The notes: generated by a model from the letters alone, not told the origin. Positions 8,924 to 18,701 are shown, counted from the first letter of the stretch. The stretch: 64,000 nt of DNA from Microbacterium oleivorans (GCF_013389665.1 NZ_CP058316.1:1178001-1242000), one strand, 5' to 3'. Program-made: numbers and translations.

Positions 8924-9843
8924 GCCAGCGGCGCGTCCTGGGCATCGACGCGGGCCAGAGCGGCATCAAGGTCCGCACCGCAGCAGCATCCGGGGGCGAC
9001 CTCGTCTCTCCCGGCATCCGCACCGGTGAACCCCTCCTCCCCCAGCTCGCGGCCGTCGTGGCCGAGACGGTCGAGCGCACGGGTGCGCCCGTCGATGTCG
9101 TCGTCGCCGGGGTCTCGGGCCTCACCGACGGAAACGCCGACGCAGGCGCCATGCTCGAGCTGACGCGATCCGCGGGCGTCCGGGGCGTGGTGCTCGCGCA
9201 CGACTCGACGACATCGTTCCTCGGAGCGCTCGGCGACCGGGCGGGCGCCGTGGTCGCCGCCGGCACCGGCGTCGTGACCCTGGCCGTGGGCGCCGAGACC
9301 ACCGCCCGCGTGGACGGGTGGGGCTGGATCATGGGCGATGCCGGCAGCGGGTACTGGATCGGACGCGAGGCGCTCGACGCCGTCATGCGGGCCTACGACG
9401 GCCGCGGGCCGACGACGGAGCTCACCGCCGCGGTGTCCGCCCTGTGGCCGGACCTGTCGCAGGCGTACATGAGCCTGCAGGCCGACCCCGACCGCGTCCG
9501 GCTCGTCGCGAGCTTCGCCGCCGTCGTGGCACGTGCCGCGGCCGGCGGCGACGCGGTGGCTCAGGACATCTCGGTGCGCGCGGCGCACGAGCTGGCTCAG
9601 AGCGTCCGCGCCGCCATCGCGCAGGTACGCACCGCTGAGGAGACCTTCGCGGTGTGCGCCCTCGGCGGTGTGTTCGGTTCGGCACCGCTGCTCGAGGCCT
9701 TCACGGCGGACCTGCACGCGCGCGACGACTCGGTGCGCCTGGTCGATCCGCTCGGTGTCGGCATCGACGGCGTCATGGCTCTCGCCGATCTCGACGACAC
9801 CCACCCGCTGTCGCTCGCGACGCACCGCGCCGGCGTCATCTGA
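8920..9843 (+). CDS. BadF/BadG/BcrA/BcrD ATPase family sugar kinase (N-acetylglucosamine kinase-like)
   Basis: 307 residues of the ASKHA fold. The phosphate-1 motif is GIDAGQSGIKVRTA near the N-terminus, phosphate-2 is AAGTGVVTLAVG, and WGWIMGDAGSGYWIGREAL is the sugar-binding signature typical of GlcNAc kinase-like members. It probably phosphorylates an amino sugar or other hexose. The ATG overlaps the stop of the esterase (ATGA); an upstream in-frame start near 8854 would lie inside that gene and is not needed. Its exact substrate is unknown. It converges on the ABC exporter operon. Confidence 0.88.
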   Translation: MSQRRVLGIDAGQSGIKVRTAAASGGDLVSPGIRTGEPLLPQLAAVVAETVERTGAPVDVVVAGVSGLTDGNADAGAMLELTRSAGVRGVVLAHDSTTSFLGALGDRAGAVVAAGTGVVTLAVGAETTARVDGWGWIMGDAGSGYWIGREALDAVMRAYDGRGPTTELTAAVSALWPDLSQAYMSLQADPDRVRLVASFAAVVARAAAGGDAVAQDISVRAAHELAQSVRAAIAQVRTAEETFAVCALGGVFGSAPLLEAFTADLHARDDSVRLVDPLGVGIDGVMALADLDDTHPLSLATHRAGVI

Positions 9844-9863
9844 CCCGCCGCGAGAGCCCCGCC

Positions 9864-11675
9864 TCAGACCAGCGACTCGCGCCAGGCGCTGTGCAGCTGG
9901 GCGAACTTCCCCGTTCCGGCGATCAGTGCATCGGGGGTGTCGTCCTCGATGATGCGCCCGTGCTCCATGACGAGTACGCGATCGGCGATCGCGACCGTCG
10001 AGAGACGGTGGGCGATGATGATCGCGGTCCGGTCGGAGAGCAGGGTGCCCAGCGCCTCCTGGATCTGTCGTTCGCTGGGGATGTCGAGCGATGCGGTCGC
10101 CTCGTCGAGGATGAGCACCGCCGGATCGGCGAGGAAGGCGCGGGCGAACGAGATCAGCTGGCGCTGCCCCGCCGAGACACGACCACCGCGCTTGTTCACG
10201 TCGGTGCCGTAGCCGTCGGGCAGGCGCTCGATGAACGCGTGGGCACCGACCGCCTTCGCGGCGGCCTCGATCTCGTCCATCGTGGCGTCGGGCTTGCCCA
10301 GGGCGATGTTGTCGGCGACCGTGCCGCTGAACAGGTACGCCTCCTGCGTGACCATCACGATGGCGCGGCGCAGGTCGCGGGGATGCAGCTGCCGCAGGTC
10401 GACGCCGTCGAGGGTGACGCGGCCCCTGGTGGGGTCGTAGAAGCGGGCGACGAGCTTGGCGAGCGTCGTCTTGCCCGCGCCCGTCGTGCCGACGAGGGCG
10501 ATCGTCTGACCCGCGGGCATGTCGAGCGCGAAGTCCGGAAGGATCGTACGGTCGGCCGAGTAGCCGAAGGTGACGTCCTCGAACCTCAGGTGCCCCCGGG
10601 CCTGGCGCAGATCGACCGGGTCGACCGGGTCGGGCACCGTGGGGTCCTCTTCCAGCACGCCCGAGACCTTCTCCAGGGCGGCCGTGGCCGACTGGTAGGA
10701 GTTGAGGAAGAACGCCACCTCCTGCATGGGCGCGAAGAAGTTGCGCACGTACAGCACGGCGGAGAGCAGGAAGCCGAGCTCGAGCGCGCCGTCGACGACA
10801 CGGAGCCCGCCCCACAGCAGCACGACGGCCAGGGAGACGGATGCCACGGCCATGAGAGCCGGCTCGAACGTGCCGAACAGCCGGATGGAGCGCATGTTCA
10901 CGTCGCGGTAGTCGCTCGAGAGCTGCCCGAACTCGGCGTCGTTGGCGGGCTCCTTGCGGAACGCCTTGACGGCACGGATGCCCGTCATCGACTCGACGAA
11001 CTTGACGATGACCTTGGCGCTGACCACGCGGGATTCGCGGTAGACCACCTGCGACCGCAGGTAGAACCAGCGCATGAGCAGGTAGAGCGGGATGCCCATG
11101 AGGGCCAGGATGACGCCCGACTGCCAGTCGAGCAGGAGGAGTGCCACGAGGGTGAACCCGCCGTAGAGCAGGCCGGAGACGAGCTCGTTGAGCCCGCCGT
11201 CGAGCAGCTCGCGGATGGTGTCGAGATCGCTCGTCTGACGCGAGATGATGCGTCCCGACGTGTAGGACTCGTGGAACTCGAGGCTGAGGCGCTGGGTGTG
11301 CAGGAAGATGCGCTTGCGGAGGTCGATCATGACCGCCTGGGTCAGGCGGGCCGCGACGACGGCGTACCACCCGATCAGCGCGGCACCGCCGATCGCGGTG
11401 ACGAGGAAGACGATGACCACGATGATCGTCGGCATCCAGTCGGCGCGCTCGGTGACCGCCGGCAGGGCGTTCGCGATGCCCCAGCCGACGAGGGCGGGGC
11501 CGGCGACCCGCAGCGCCGTGGAGACGACGAGTACGATCGCCGCCAGGACGAGCTGCATGCGCAGCGGCGAGACGAGCGAGCCGAGCAGGCGCAGCGAACG
11601 ACGCCGGATCTCGCGACTCTCGGCGCGCGTGTAGTCGGAGCGGTCCTCGCCGCTGGTTCCGGTGACGGTGCTCAC
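9864..11675 (-). CDS. ABC exporter half-transporter with the canonical catalytic glutamate
   Basis: 603 residues: six-helix exporter domain (about 30-330) then a nucleotide-binding domain. Walker A is GTTGAGKTT (about 392), the signature is the unusual VSAGQ rather than LSGGQ (about 500), Walker B ends in [10 protein letters not shown] with a normal catalytic Glu, and the H-loop is IIAHRLSTV. The GTG start overlaps the stop of the partner half-transporter (GTGA), so the two subunits are translationally coupled and almost certainly form a heterodimer. The substrate is unknown; multidrug or lipid export is typical. Confidence 0.92.
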   Translation of the reverse strand: MSTVTGTSGEDRSDYTRAESREIRRRSLRLLGSLVSPLRMQLVLAAIVLVVSTALRVAGPALVGWGIANALPAVTERADWMPTIIVVIVFLVTAIGGAALIGWYAVVAARLTQAVMIDLRKRIFLHTQRLSLEFHESYTSGRIISRQTSDLDTIRELLDGGLNELVSGLLYGGFTLVALLLLDWQSGVILALMGIPLYLLMRWFYLRSQVVYRESRVVSAKVIVKFVESMTGIRAVKAFRKEPANDAEFGQLSSDYRDVNMRSIRLFGTFEPALMAVASVSLAVVLLWGGLRVVDGALELGFLLSAVLYVRNFFAPMQEVAFFLNSYQSATAALEKVSGVLEEDPTVPDPVDPVDLRQARGHLRFEDVTFGYSADRTILPDFALDMPAGQTIALVGTTGAGKTTLAKLVARFYDPTRGRVTLDGVDLRQLHPRDLRRAIVMVTQEAYLFSGTVADNIALGKPDATMDEIEAAAKAVGAHAFIERLPDGYGTDVNKRGGRVSAGQRQLISFARAFLADPAVLILDEATASLDIPSERQIQEALGTLLSDRTAIIIAHRLSTVAIADRVLVMEHGRIIEDDTPDALIAGTGKFAQLHSAWRESLV

Positions 11676-13492
11676 AGGGTCGCCTCCCGCTTGTTCTGAC
11701 GTTCTTGCTCGTCCTCGAGGCTCGAGATGACGTAGCGGTAGTGCTCGCTCGATCGCAGCAGCTCGGAGTGCGTGCCGACGGCCGTGACGCGTCCGTCCTG
11801 CAGCAGCGCGACGCGGTCGGCGAGCGTGACGGTCGAGGGCCGATGGGCGACGATGAGCGCCGTCGTGTCGGCGAGCACCTCGCGCAGCGCGTCCTCGACG
11901 AGGGCCTCGGTGTCGACGTCGAGAGCCGACAGCGGGTCGTCGAGCACCAGGACCGCGGGGCGCGCTGCGACCGCCCGAGCGAGAGCGAGCCGCTGCCGCT
12001 GCCCGCCGGACAGGCTCAGCCCCTCCTCGCCGATGACGGTGTCGACCCCGTGGGGAAGCGTGTCGACGAAGCCCGCTTGCGCGACCTGCAGCGCTTCGCG
12101 GAGGACGCGTTCGGCCTCGTCGCCGCCGCCCGCGAGATCCTCGCGGCCGAGCAGCACGTTCTCGCGGACCGTCTGCGAGAACAGCGTCGCATCCTCGAAC
12201 GCCATCCCGACATGACGTCGCAGCTCGCTGATCGAGAGGTCGCGGATGTCGACGCCGTCGAGGGTGACGCGCCCGCCGGTGACGTCGTAGAGGCGTCCGG
12301 GCAGCGTCGTCAGGGTCGTCTTGCCCGAGCCGGTCAACCCGACGAGGGCCATCGTCTCGCCGGGGCGGAGCGACAGGTCGACGCCGTCGAGCAGATCGCG
12401 CTCGGTGCTCGCCGCATCCTGGTAACGGAAGCGGGCGCCCTCGAAAACCAGGGCACCGCGAGGCTCGGCGATCGTGGCCGGACGGTCGGGATCGGTGATC
12501 GTGTTCTGCTCGTCGAACACCTCGAAGATGCGGTCGGTGGCCGTTCGCGCGTCGACGAGGAACGAGAACAGGAAGCCGATCGACTCGACCGGCCACCGCA
12601 GGATCGTCGCCATCGCGAAGAACGCGATGAGCGCACCGCGATCGATCTCGCCCGCCTGCACGAGATAGATGCCCGCGCCCAGGCACAGCGCGAACGCGAT
12701 GTCGGGCAGGAGGACGAGCCAGAACCATATCCAGCCGACGGCCTTCGCCTTGCTGAGCTCGGTCTGGCGCAGCGTCTCGGCCTGCCGGGTGAACTTCTTG
12801 AGCGCGTGGCTGCCCCGGCCGAAGGCCTTCAGGACCCGGATGCCGTGGACCGACTCCTCGACGGCCGTCGCCAGGTCTCCGGCCTGGTCCTGGCTCTGCC
12901 GCGAGAGCAGGCCGTACTGCTTCTCGAACAGATAGCCCGAGATCCACAGCGGCGCCGACACGACGACGAAGATCGTTCCGAGCAGCCAATGCCAGCTGAA
13001 GAGGATCACCGAACCGACGAGGATCGTGAGCATGTTGACGATCAGCAGCACGATGCCGAAGGCGAGCCACCGCCGGATGAGGCTGATGTCCTGCATCATC
13101 CGGCTCAGCAGCTGCCCCGACTGCCAGCGGTCGTGGAACGACACCGGCAGGCGCTGCAGCCGTGAGAAGAAGTCGGTCCGCAGCTCGTACTCGACCCGCG
13201 TCGCAGGCCCCAGGACGAACCAGCGGCGCGCCCACACCATCAGCGCCTCGACGAGGCCGAGGAGGAGGATCGCCCCGGCGCCGAGCGCGATGAGCCAGGG
13301 ATCGCCGGAGTCGATGGGCCCGCCGTCGGCGACGATGACCTCCAGGACGAGCGGGATGCCGAGGGCGAGCAGACTCGCCACGAGGGCGCTGACGCCGCCG
13401 AGGGCGAGGCGCGGGAGGACGGGCTTGGCGAAGGGCAGCAGACGCGCAAGCGAACGGACGGTGGACAGACGGGGAGTCGTCGGAGAGGTCAT
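11672..13492 (-). CDS. ABC exporter half-transporter with a degenerate catalytic site
   Basis: 606 residues: six membrane helices, then a nucleotide-binding domain with Walker [10 protein letters not shown] (about 385), canonical signature LSGGQ (about 492), and Walker [12 protein letters not shown] in which Asp replaces the catalytic Glu. The H-loop is IVAHRPSTV. With the downstream partner this gives one degenerate and one consensus ATP site, the layout of heterodimeric exporters such as BmrCD and TM287/288. It is first in the operon; a 25-codon leader ORF and a candidate promoter lie upstream. Confidence 0.92.
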   Translation of the reverse strand: MTSPTTPRLSTVRSLARLLPFAKPVLPRLALGGVSALVASLLALGIPLVLEVIVADGGPIDSGDPWLIALGAGAILLLGLVEALMVWARRWFVLGPATRVEYELRTDFFSRLQRLPVSFHDRWQSGQLLSRMMQDISLIRRWLAFGIVLLIVNMLTILVGSVILFSWHWLLGTIFVVVSAPLWISGYLFEKQYGLLSRQSQDQAGDLATAVEESVHGIRVLKAFGRGSHALKKFTRQAETLRQTELSKAKAVGWIWFWLVLLPDIAFALCLGAGIYLVQAGEIDRGALIAFFAMATILRWPVESIGFLFSFLVDARTATDRIFEVFDEQNTITDPDRPATIAEPRGALVFEGARFRYQDAASTERDLLDGVDLSLRPGETMALVGLTGSGKTTLTTLPGRLYDVTGGRVTLDGVDIRDLSISELRRHVGMAFEDATLFSQTVRENVLLGREDLAGGGDEAERVLREALQVAQAGFVDTLPHGVDTVIGEEGLSLSGGQRQRLALARAVAARPAVLVLDDPLSALDVDTEALVEDALREVLADTTALIVAHRPSTVTLADRVALLQDGRVTAVGTHSELLRSSEHYRYVISSLEDEQERQNKREATL

Positions 13493-13615
13493 GATCCTGC
13501 AGGGTGGGAGCGGTGCCGGAGGCGGCGGGGAGCGCGCGAAGCGCGACGGTTCACGGCCCCGAGGGGCCTGTCGAGGACGAACGACGGGAGCGGCGCTGCG
13601 CTTCCCGGAGGATCG
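13493..13615 (-). other. leader RNA segment between the small ORF and the ABC exporter
   Basis: No gene is visible. In the sense of transcription there are two small hairpins: GGCCC/GGGCC around a CTCG tetraloop (about 13556-13569) and CGCGC/GCGCG around TTC (about 13533-13545). No U-run follows either, so they are not clear terminators. GCAGGATC just before ATG 13492 is a weak ribosome site. Confidence 0.45.
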
Positions 13616-13693
13616 TTATCGCTGGCGGGCGGAGAAGACGTCGATCGCGGCGGGGAAGACGACGGACTTCGTGAGAACGATGGCCGAGTGCAT
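13616..13693 (-). CDS. 25-residue leader peptide candidate upstream of the ABC exporter
   Basis: The ORF starts at ATG 13693, with a very strong ribosome site (AGGAGGAAGCC before the ATG), and ends with TAA at 13616. The peptide begins MHSAIVLTKSVVFPAAID; it is mildly hydrophobic with no recognisable domain. It is the first ORF after the candidate promoter at 13751-13778 and is 123 bases from the exporter start. A short, well-translated ORF ahead of a heterodimeric exporter resembles the arrangement of bmrB before bmrCD in Bacillus, where leader translation senses ribosome-targeting drugs. That role here is inference only. Confidence 0.5.
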   Translation of the reverse strand: MHSAIVLTKSVVFPAAIDVFSARQR

Positions 13694-13750
13694 GGCTTCC
13701 TCCTGAGATCGAGCGGGCGGACGCCCGCGTCTGGTGCGCGAGCCCTCCAG

Positions 13751-13778
13751 GCTATACCTGGGTATTCGCTGGGTGCAA
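13751..13778 (-). promoter_or_regulatory. candidate promoter with an overlapping operator, ABC exporter operon
   Basis: On the minus strand, TTGCAC (-35, 13778-13773) and TATAGC (-10, 13756-13751) are separated by 16 bases. A perfect inverted repeat ATACC-TG-GGTAT at 13754-13765 overlaps the -10 and could be a repressor site. Confidence 0.5.
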
Positions 13779-13810
13779 GGGTCGGAGAAGATCCGCGTTC
13801 CGCGGCTCGC

Positions 13811-14335
13811 TCACGCGAGCGCTTCGCGCGCGAGCAGGCTGCGCTTGACCTCGAGGCCCCAGGCGAATCCCCCCAGCGCGCCCCCGGTGCGCAGCACGCG
13901 ATGGCACGGGACGAAGAGCGCGGGTGCGTTGCGTGCGCAGATGGATGCCGCCGCCCGCACGGCAGCCGGCGACCCCAGCGCAGCGGCGAAGCCGGTGTAG
14001 GTCAGCGGCGCGCCCGGCACGATCCGGCGCAGCTGCTCCCACCCGGCGCGCTGCATCGTCGTGCCGTGCTGGCGGACGGGCACGGAGTCGATCGCGGCGA
14101 GGTCGCCTGCGTAATAGGCGGCGACGGCTGCCGCGGCATCCGTTCGGCCCGCGCGGATCCGGTCGGGGACGTCGGCCGCGCGCAACCGTCCCACGATGGC
14201 GGAGTGCTCGGCGGTCCATCCCGAGGCGAGTACGGCGCCGTCGTCCTCGAGGATCGTGAAGGGGCCGTCGGGGGTGTCGACCGTCTCGACGACGGCGGGT
14301 TCGACGAGCGCGTCGGGGGCGGGGGTCATGATCAT
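13811..14335 (-). CDS. ogt: methylated-DNA--protein-cysteine methyltransferase
   Basis: 174 residues, normal for Ogt/MGMT. The active-site motif PCHR is present ([14 protein letters not shown]), preceded by the DNA-binding helix region ([20 protein letters not shown]) and followed by [16 protein letters not shown], which closes the active site. It transfers alkyl groups from O6-alkylguanine to its own cysteine, a suicide reaction. The ATG overlaps the stop of the Ada-AlkA gene (ATGA), so both are coupled in one alkylation-repair operon. A longer upstream reading would lie inside that gene. Confidence 0.94.
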   Translation of the reverse strand: MIMTPAPDALVEPAVVETVDTPDGPFTILEDDGAVLASGWTAEHSAIVGRLRAADVPDRIRAGRTDAAAAVAAYYAGDLAAIDSVPVRQHGTTMQRAGWEQLRRIVPGAPLTYTGFAAALGSPAAVRAAASICARNAPALFVPCHRVLRTGGALGGFAWGLEVKRSLLAREALA

Positions 14336-15831
14336 GCCTTCCGGGACGGGGCGGCGGTCGGCGCCGAGCGCCAGGCCTGGGTGACGGGGGCGGCGTACCA
14401 GAGGTGAGCCATGAGGTAGCTGCGCCAGGGCGACACGCGGGTCGACCAGGCGACCAGCTCGGACGGGCCGGCGGGGATGCCTGCGGCCGCCGCACCCGCG
14501 CGGGCCGCGACGTCTCCGGGGAGCAGCACGTCGGGATCGCCGAGGACGCGCATCCGCACGTAGTCGGCCGTCCACGGACCGATGCCCGGGAGGGCGAGGA
14601 GTGCCGCCCGCTGCTCGTGCGTGTCGTCGCCGGCCGAGAGCCGGAGTGTGCCGTCGGCGAGCGCCGTGGCCGCGCCGACGATGGCTCGGATGCGCGCCCC
14701 GGGTCCGCGCAGCACCTCGGCGCCGCGTTCGGCGATGACCGCCGGGGTGGGGAAGAGCGTCGCGGGACCGACCGAGGTCTCGAACGGGTCGCCGAGCGCC
14801 GCCGCCAGACGCCCCATGGCGGTGCGTGCCGAGGCGACGCTGATCTGCTGCCCGATCATGGCGCGGATCAGCATCTCGTCCGCGTCCATGGCGGCGGGCA
14901 GCCGCACTCCGGGGATCCGGGCCACCAACGGTGCCAGCTCGGGGTGCGTCGCGAGTGCCTCGTCGATCGCGACGGGGTCGGCATCCAGGTCGAACAGGCG
15001 ACGGACCCGGGCGATGAGGGCCGACAGATCCGACAGGGCCGTCAGCTCGGCCCGCAGGCGCACCCGGCCACCGTCGTCCTGACGCACCTCGAACCAGGCC
15101 GGGCCGCCGGCGAGACGGATCACGCGGGCGAACGACCGGTCGTCGCCGGCCTCGACCCCCGGGATGGCGTGGGCGCGCATCCAGCCGAACAGCCCGACCG
15201 CGTCGAACGGCTCGCGCACCGGCAGCACGAGGTCGATGCGCCCCGCCGGCCGCTCCCCCGGTCGGCGCTGCGCGCGCAGCTGGCCCGGTGCCAGCGCGAA
15301 CACGTCGGCGATCGTCTCGTTGAACTGTCGGACGCTCGCGAACCCGGCGGCGAAGGCGACGTCGGCGATCGGCAGATCGGTGTCGACGAGCAGGGTGCGG
15401 GCGGTGTGCGCCCGGTGGGCCCGCGCGAGGGCGAGGGGCCCGGCCCCCAGCTCGGCCGTCAGCAGGCGGGTGAGGTGGCGCGACGAGTAGCCGAGGCGGC
15501 TCGCCAGTCCCGGCACGCCCTCCCGATCCACGACGCCGTCGGCGATGAGTCTCATCGATCGTGCCGCCAGGTCACCTCGCACGTTCCATCGGGGCGACCC
15601 CGGCGTGGCCTCGGGCAGGCACCGCTTGCACGCACGGTATCCCGCCTCGTGCGCCGCGGCGCTCGTGGGGTAGAACGTCACGTTCGCCGGCTTCGGGGTG
15701 CGGGCGGGGCAGCTCGGCCGGCAATAGATCCCGGTCGACCGCACCGCCGTGACGAACTGGCCGTCGAAGCGGCGGTCCCGCGCATCGATGGCGCGATACC
15801 GCTCGTCGAAGCTCATCGCCGGGTCGGTCAT
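14332..15831 (-). CDS. alkA: Ada-like regulator fused to AlkA (3-methyladenine DNA glycosylase II)
   Basis: 499 residues with four parts in order: an Ada zinc-binding domain with Cys37, Cys41, Cys68 and Cys71 (YCRPSC then ACKRC); an AraC-type helix-turn-helix (about 95-180); an AlkA N-terminal domain (about 200-280); and an HhH-GPD glycosylase with [12 protein letters not shown] and the catalytic Asp in LLPGDVAAR. Cys37 or Cys41 would accept methyl groups from DNA phosphotriesters and switch the protein to an activator, while the C-terminus excises alkylated bases. This regulator-glycosylase fusion is known in actinobacteria. It probably autoregulates the operon with ogt. Confidence 0.93.
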   Translation of the reverse strand: MTDPAMSFDERYRAIDARDRRFDGQFVTAVRSTGIYCRPSCPARTPKPANVTFYPTSAAAHEAGYRACKRCLPEATPGSPRWNVRGDLAARSMRLIADGVVDREGVPGLASRLGYSSRHLTRLLTAELGAGPLALARAHRAHTARTLLVDTDLPIADVAFAAGFASVRQFNETIADVFALAPGQLRAQRRPGERPAGRIDLVLPVREPFDAVGLFGWMRAHAIPGVEAGDDRSFARVIRLAGGPAWFEVRQDDGGRVRLRAELTALSDLSALIARVRRLFDLDADPVAIDEALATHPELAPLVARIPGVRLPAAMDADEMLIRAMIGQQISVASARTAMGRLAAALGDPFETSVGPATLFPTPAVIAERGAEVLRGPGARIRAIVGAATALADGTLRLSAGDDTHEQRAALLALPGIGPWTADYVRMRVLGDPDVLLPGDVAARAGAAAAGIPAGPSELVAWSTRVSPWRSYLMAHLWYAAPVTQAWRSAPTAAPSRKA

Positions 15832-15901
15832 GCCCTCAGCCTGACACGTCCGCCAGCCGCCGGCTCGCGGGAATCGGACATCGCGGCACGCGCCCCGCGG
15901 G

Positions 15902-16585
15902 TCAGGGACGCAGCGGCGCGCCCGACTCGTCGTAGTGGAGCGGACCGCCGGCGGGGAAGGAGAAGGAGGGCTGCGATTCGGGTCCCTCGAACGCCGGCAG
16001 GCGTCGCCAGACGTCGGCGGGCAGGCGCTCCTCGGCGAACACCTCGGTTGCCAGGTCGTGGGCCGAGCCGGGGACGCACGGGGTCTCGGTCGATACGCGC
16101 ACCTGCCCGCTCGCGGGGCGGATCGTGACGACGGTGCGCTCGGCGATCGTCCCCTCGCCGACCACCGTCACCTCGCGCGCGTCGCCGTCACCGCGATCGA
16201 CCGTCTCGCTCTCGACGCCCAGCTGCGTGAACGCCGCCGAGGCTGCCGCGGCGATCTGGTCCGGGTCGCGACCGGGCAGCTCGATGCCGCGCACCGCGGA
16301 GAGCCGGTAGCCGCTCTCGTCGCTGACGCCGAGCTGGCAGCCGGTCGGGTGCGCGCCGTAGGCGCCGTCGACGACGACCCACTCGGTCGGCTCGATGGCC
16401 ATGATGAGGGTGTGCAGGCCGTCCGCCATCGTCAGGAAGCGCTCCTCGGCCTGAGCGTACGATTCCGGCTCGTTCCCGGCCTGCTCCGTCGCCCCGGGGA
16501 CCGCCTGTCCGCCGCATCCAGTCATGGTCAGCGCCAATCCGACGGCGAGCGCCGTCATCGTCGTCCTTCGCGGGGTCGTCTTCAT
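15902..16585 (-). CDS. putative lipoprotein, third gene of the T7SS cargo-like operon
   Basis: 227 residues. The lipobox LTMTGC puts the acylated cysteine at about residue 24. The mature part has mixed alpha/beta character and no catalytic motif that I recognise ([20 protein letters not shown] is its most distinctive stretch, with further cysteines). ATG 16585 is preferred; a GTG at 16591 is equally in frame. It starts 7 bases after the stop of the DUF1023 hydrolase gene, so they are one operon. The position suggests a membrane-anchored protector (immunity protein) or accessory factor for the hydrolase, which is inference. Confidence 0.82.
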   Translation of the reverse strand: MKTTPRRTTMTALAVGLALTMTGCGGQAVPGATEQAGNEPESYAQAEERFLTMADGLHTLIMAIEPTEWVVVDGAYGAHPTGCQLGVSDESGYRLSAVRGIELPGRDPDQIAAAASAAFTQLGVESETVDRGDGDAREVTVVGEGTIAERTVVTIRPASGQVRVSTETPCVPGSAHDLATEVFAEERLPADVWRRLPAFEGPESQPSFSFPAGGPLHYDESGAPLRP

Positions 16586-16592
16586 CGTCACG

Positions 16593-18284
16593 TCACGTCC
16601 GATAGGGATTCACGGGCAACCAGTCCAGCCAGTCCGGCAGATCCCAGAAGCCGCTCTGGCTCCCCTCGCCGTCCATCTCGGTGCCCGGTTCGCCCGTGAG
16701 CACGATCTGCTGGATGTTGTAGAACGACTCAGATCCTTCCACGAGATAGCCGTCGCCGTCACCCGAGGGGAGCGGTCCGTTGCCGCCCTGGTGCGCCGAG
16801 TGCCCCCCGGTGGGCGTGAGGTGCTCGCCGTCGGCGCCGTACCCGCCGTCGCTGCCGAACTCCGTCATGCCGGGCAGCGTCTCGGGCACCGTCCCGTGAC
16901 CGCCGCCGAAGCTCGTGTCCCGGCCGATCCGTGCCCACGCGTCGTCCTCCGACAGCGTCGCGTACATCTGCAACCCGTCCGCGTTCTCGAGGTTCGACAG
17001 CACCCGCGGGTAGCTCGGGAAGCCCGCCGAGCCGACGGCGATGAACTGGTCCACCCCGAGGGCATCCGCCTGCGAGCCGATCGCCAGCGCAGCCGTCGTG
17101 CTCCCGTAGGAGTGGGCGATCACCGCGGTCTCCGCGTCGGGGTGCACGGCATCCACACCGAGGAGGAAGGAGCGCAGCGCCGCCGCGCCGTCCTCGGCCC
17201 GGTCCATCGCCGGCTCCTCGAGCTCGTTGGGCGAGTCGTATCCGAACCACACCGCCGTGGCCAGGCCCGGGCCGGCGCTGTTGAGGGCGCGCGCCGAGTC
17301 GCCCCACTCGCCGATGCCGGTGACGTTGGAGTTCATGCCCGGAACCAGGACGTTGATGTCGGTGGCCGCGTCCAGGTCGCCGTACGAGAGCGCGGCGGTG
17401 ACCTGATCGGAGCCGTCGGGATCGAACGAGATGAGATCGGGCGGCGGCGCCCCCTGCGTCAGGGCGTTCCAGAGTGCCTCGATCTGCTCGCCCTGCTCGC
17501 CGGTGGGGTGCGAGTTGTAGAGGTCTTCGAGCCGATCCCGGTTCACCCGCGCACGCACGTCGTACGGGATTCCGTCGAGGTTGCCGATGATCTCGGGGTG
17601 GGCCGCGGCGATCTCCTCGTGCAGCTCCGGATTCGCCAGCCACAACGCCAGCACCTCGGCCGGACCGTCGGCTGCCAGCAGCTCGTCGAGCAGCGAGCGC
17701 GACGCCGCCGTCATCGTGCTGCCCGCCCCGGCGAGCTCGGCGAGCGCTGCGTCGTAGGCGGTGTCCCACGCGGCGTAGTGCGTTTCGTACTGCTCCCACA
17801 GATCGGCCAGGTCGCGCGCCGCCGCGTCGCGGACGGCGACGGCATCCTGCGCGTCGTCGTTAGCTCGGCGCACGTCGTCCGCTTCTCCCGAACGCGAGGT
17901 CCACAGCGCGAGGAGCCCCGCCTGCTCGGCTTCGTCGGCCGCGCTCTGCCAGGTCTCGTGCGCCGATTCGATGTCGTCGATGAGGCCGTTCGCCTGCTCG
18001 GCCGAGGTTGAGAAGGCATCGGCGTACCGCTGCAGGACTCCGGCGAGCAGCTCTGCCTCGGCGATCTCGGCCGCCAGGGCGCTCACGACGTCCTGCGCGT
18101 CCGCGCGCGCCGCAGTGACGGCGGCGCCGACACCGTCGACGTCCGTCACCGCCTGCACCGAGGTCCGCAGCTCGTCGAGCGAGCCCGCGACGCGCCCGAA
18201 CGCGCCGCTCCACCAGCTCATCGATCCCGTGTTGCCCTCGAGGCGCTCCAGCGGGAACGCCCGGTTCGGAGAACTCAGCGTCAT
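16593..18284 (-). CDS. DUF1023 alpha/beta hydrolase with an N-terminal helical domain, candidate T7SS cargo
   Basis: 563 residues. Residues 1-205 are almost purely helical and carry two secretion-like features: WSG at 25-27 (a WxG turn) and YAAWD at 170-174 (YxxxD). Residues about 300-563 are a DUF1023 alpha/beta hydrolase: the nucleophile elbow is AVIAHSYGST and a candidate catalytic His lies in PTGGHSAHQG. The ATG overlaps the stop of the small upstream gene (ATGA), and a lipoprotein gene follows after 7 bases. The substrate is unknown; lipid or ester hydrolysis is plausible. Secretion through the neighbouring T7SS is inferred from the helical domain, the motifs and the shared promoter element. 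Confidence 0.85.
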   Translation of the reverse strand: MTLSSPNRAFPLERLEGNTGSMSWWSGAFGRVAGSLDELRTSVQAVTDVDGVGAAVTAARADAQDVVSALAAEIAEAELLAGVLQRYADAFSTSAEQANGLIDDIESAHETWQSAADEAEQAGLLALWTSRSGEADDVRRANDDAQDAVAVRDAAARDLADLWEQYETHYAAWDTAYDAALAELAGAGSTMTAASRSLLDELLAADGPAEVLALWLANPELHEEIAAAHPEIIGNLDGIPYDVRARVNRDRLEDLYNSHPTGEQGEQIEALWNALTQGAPPPDLISFDPDGSDQVTAALSYGDLDAATDINVLVPGMNSNVTGIGEWGDSARALNSAGPGLATAVWFGYDSPNELEEPAMDRAEDGAAALRSFLLGVDAVHPDAETAVIAHSYGSTTAALAIGSQADALGVDQFIAVGSAGFPSYPRVLSNLENADGLQMYATLSEDDAWARIGRDTSFGGGHGTVPETLPGMTEFGSDGGYGADGEHLTPTGGHSAHQGGNGPLPSGDGDGYLVEGSESFYNIQQIVLTGEPGTEMDGEGSQSGFWDLPDWLDWLPVNPYRT

Positions 18285-18574
18285 GGCTCGCTCCTCCCGG
18301 TCAGCTCCCGGTCGAGGTCGCCGTAGCGCGAAGCGATGCCCGAGAGGGACGCCGCCACCGCCGAGGCGTCGCCGGATCGGTCCAGGACGGCGGCATGCAG
18401 AGCGCTCAGCCGCCGGTGCATCTCCAGGCGCAGGGTCGCGCGATGCGCGGGGTTGCCCACCCCGGTGTCGTCTCCCTGGATGTCGGCGTTGTCGAGGACC
18501 ACGTCGCTCGACCGCGTCTGCACGGCCTCCGCCGCGCTCGTGAGCGCGTGGTAGAAGATCTCGACGTCGGACAT
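18281..18574 (-). CDS. small helical protein, WXG100/Lap-like partner of the DUF1023 protein
   Basis: 97 residues, essentially two long helices (MSDVEIFYHALTSAAEAVQT and a C-terminal LSALHAAVLDRSGDASAVAA region) joined by a loop containing DTGVGNP. There is no canonical WxG. Size, fold and position resemble the small partner proteins encoded before T7SS substrates. ATG 18574 follows a GAGGGG ribosome site; an earlier in-frame start at 18619 lies upstream of that site. It is first of three overlapping or adjacent genes and sits 45 bases behind the conserved promoter element at 18620-18664. Confidence 0.78.
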   Translation of the reverse strand: MSDVEIFYHALTSAAEAVQTRSSDVVLDNADIQGDDTGVGNPAHRATLRLEMHRRLSALHAAVLDRSGDASAVAASLSGIASRYGDLDRELTGRSEP

Positions 18575-18619
18575 GACGACCCCTCGCACCCGGTCGACCC
18601 CCTCCGGGCCGACCGTCAC

Positions 18620-18664
18620 AACGTAGCGAGACGACCAGCGACGCGTCGATGGGGAGAACTCCCC
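18620..18664 (-). promoter_or_regulatory. T7SS-type promoter: palindrome plus -10, cargo operon copy
   Basis: The 20-mer GTCGATGGGGAGAACTCCCC (18645-18664) holds a perfect palindrome GGGGAG-AA-CTCCCC. Read on the minus strand, a TCGAC -35-like end follows the palindrome and TACGTT (18625-18620) is the -10, with exactly 19 bases between CGAC and the -10. The same layout recurs at 22132-22176. Confidence 0.75.
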
Positions 18665-18701
18665 TCCGGCGCAAGGCCTGGCATCAGCCGACCGACGGCG
18701 T

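Noticed and set aside
11672-13235. A single 1123-codon frame that seems to join both ABC transporter genes
   Set aside because: Upstream of GTG 11675 this frame is out of register with the partner gene and reads as arginine/alanine-rich noise; the two subunits are separate genes with a GTGA overlap.
13493-13615. A transcription attenuator (terminator/antiterminator) in the ABC exporter leader
   Set aside because: Hairpins are present but none is followed by a U-run, so a classical attenuator cannot be claimed; the leader-peptide idea is kept separately.
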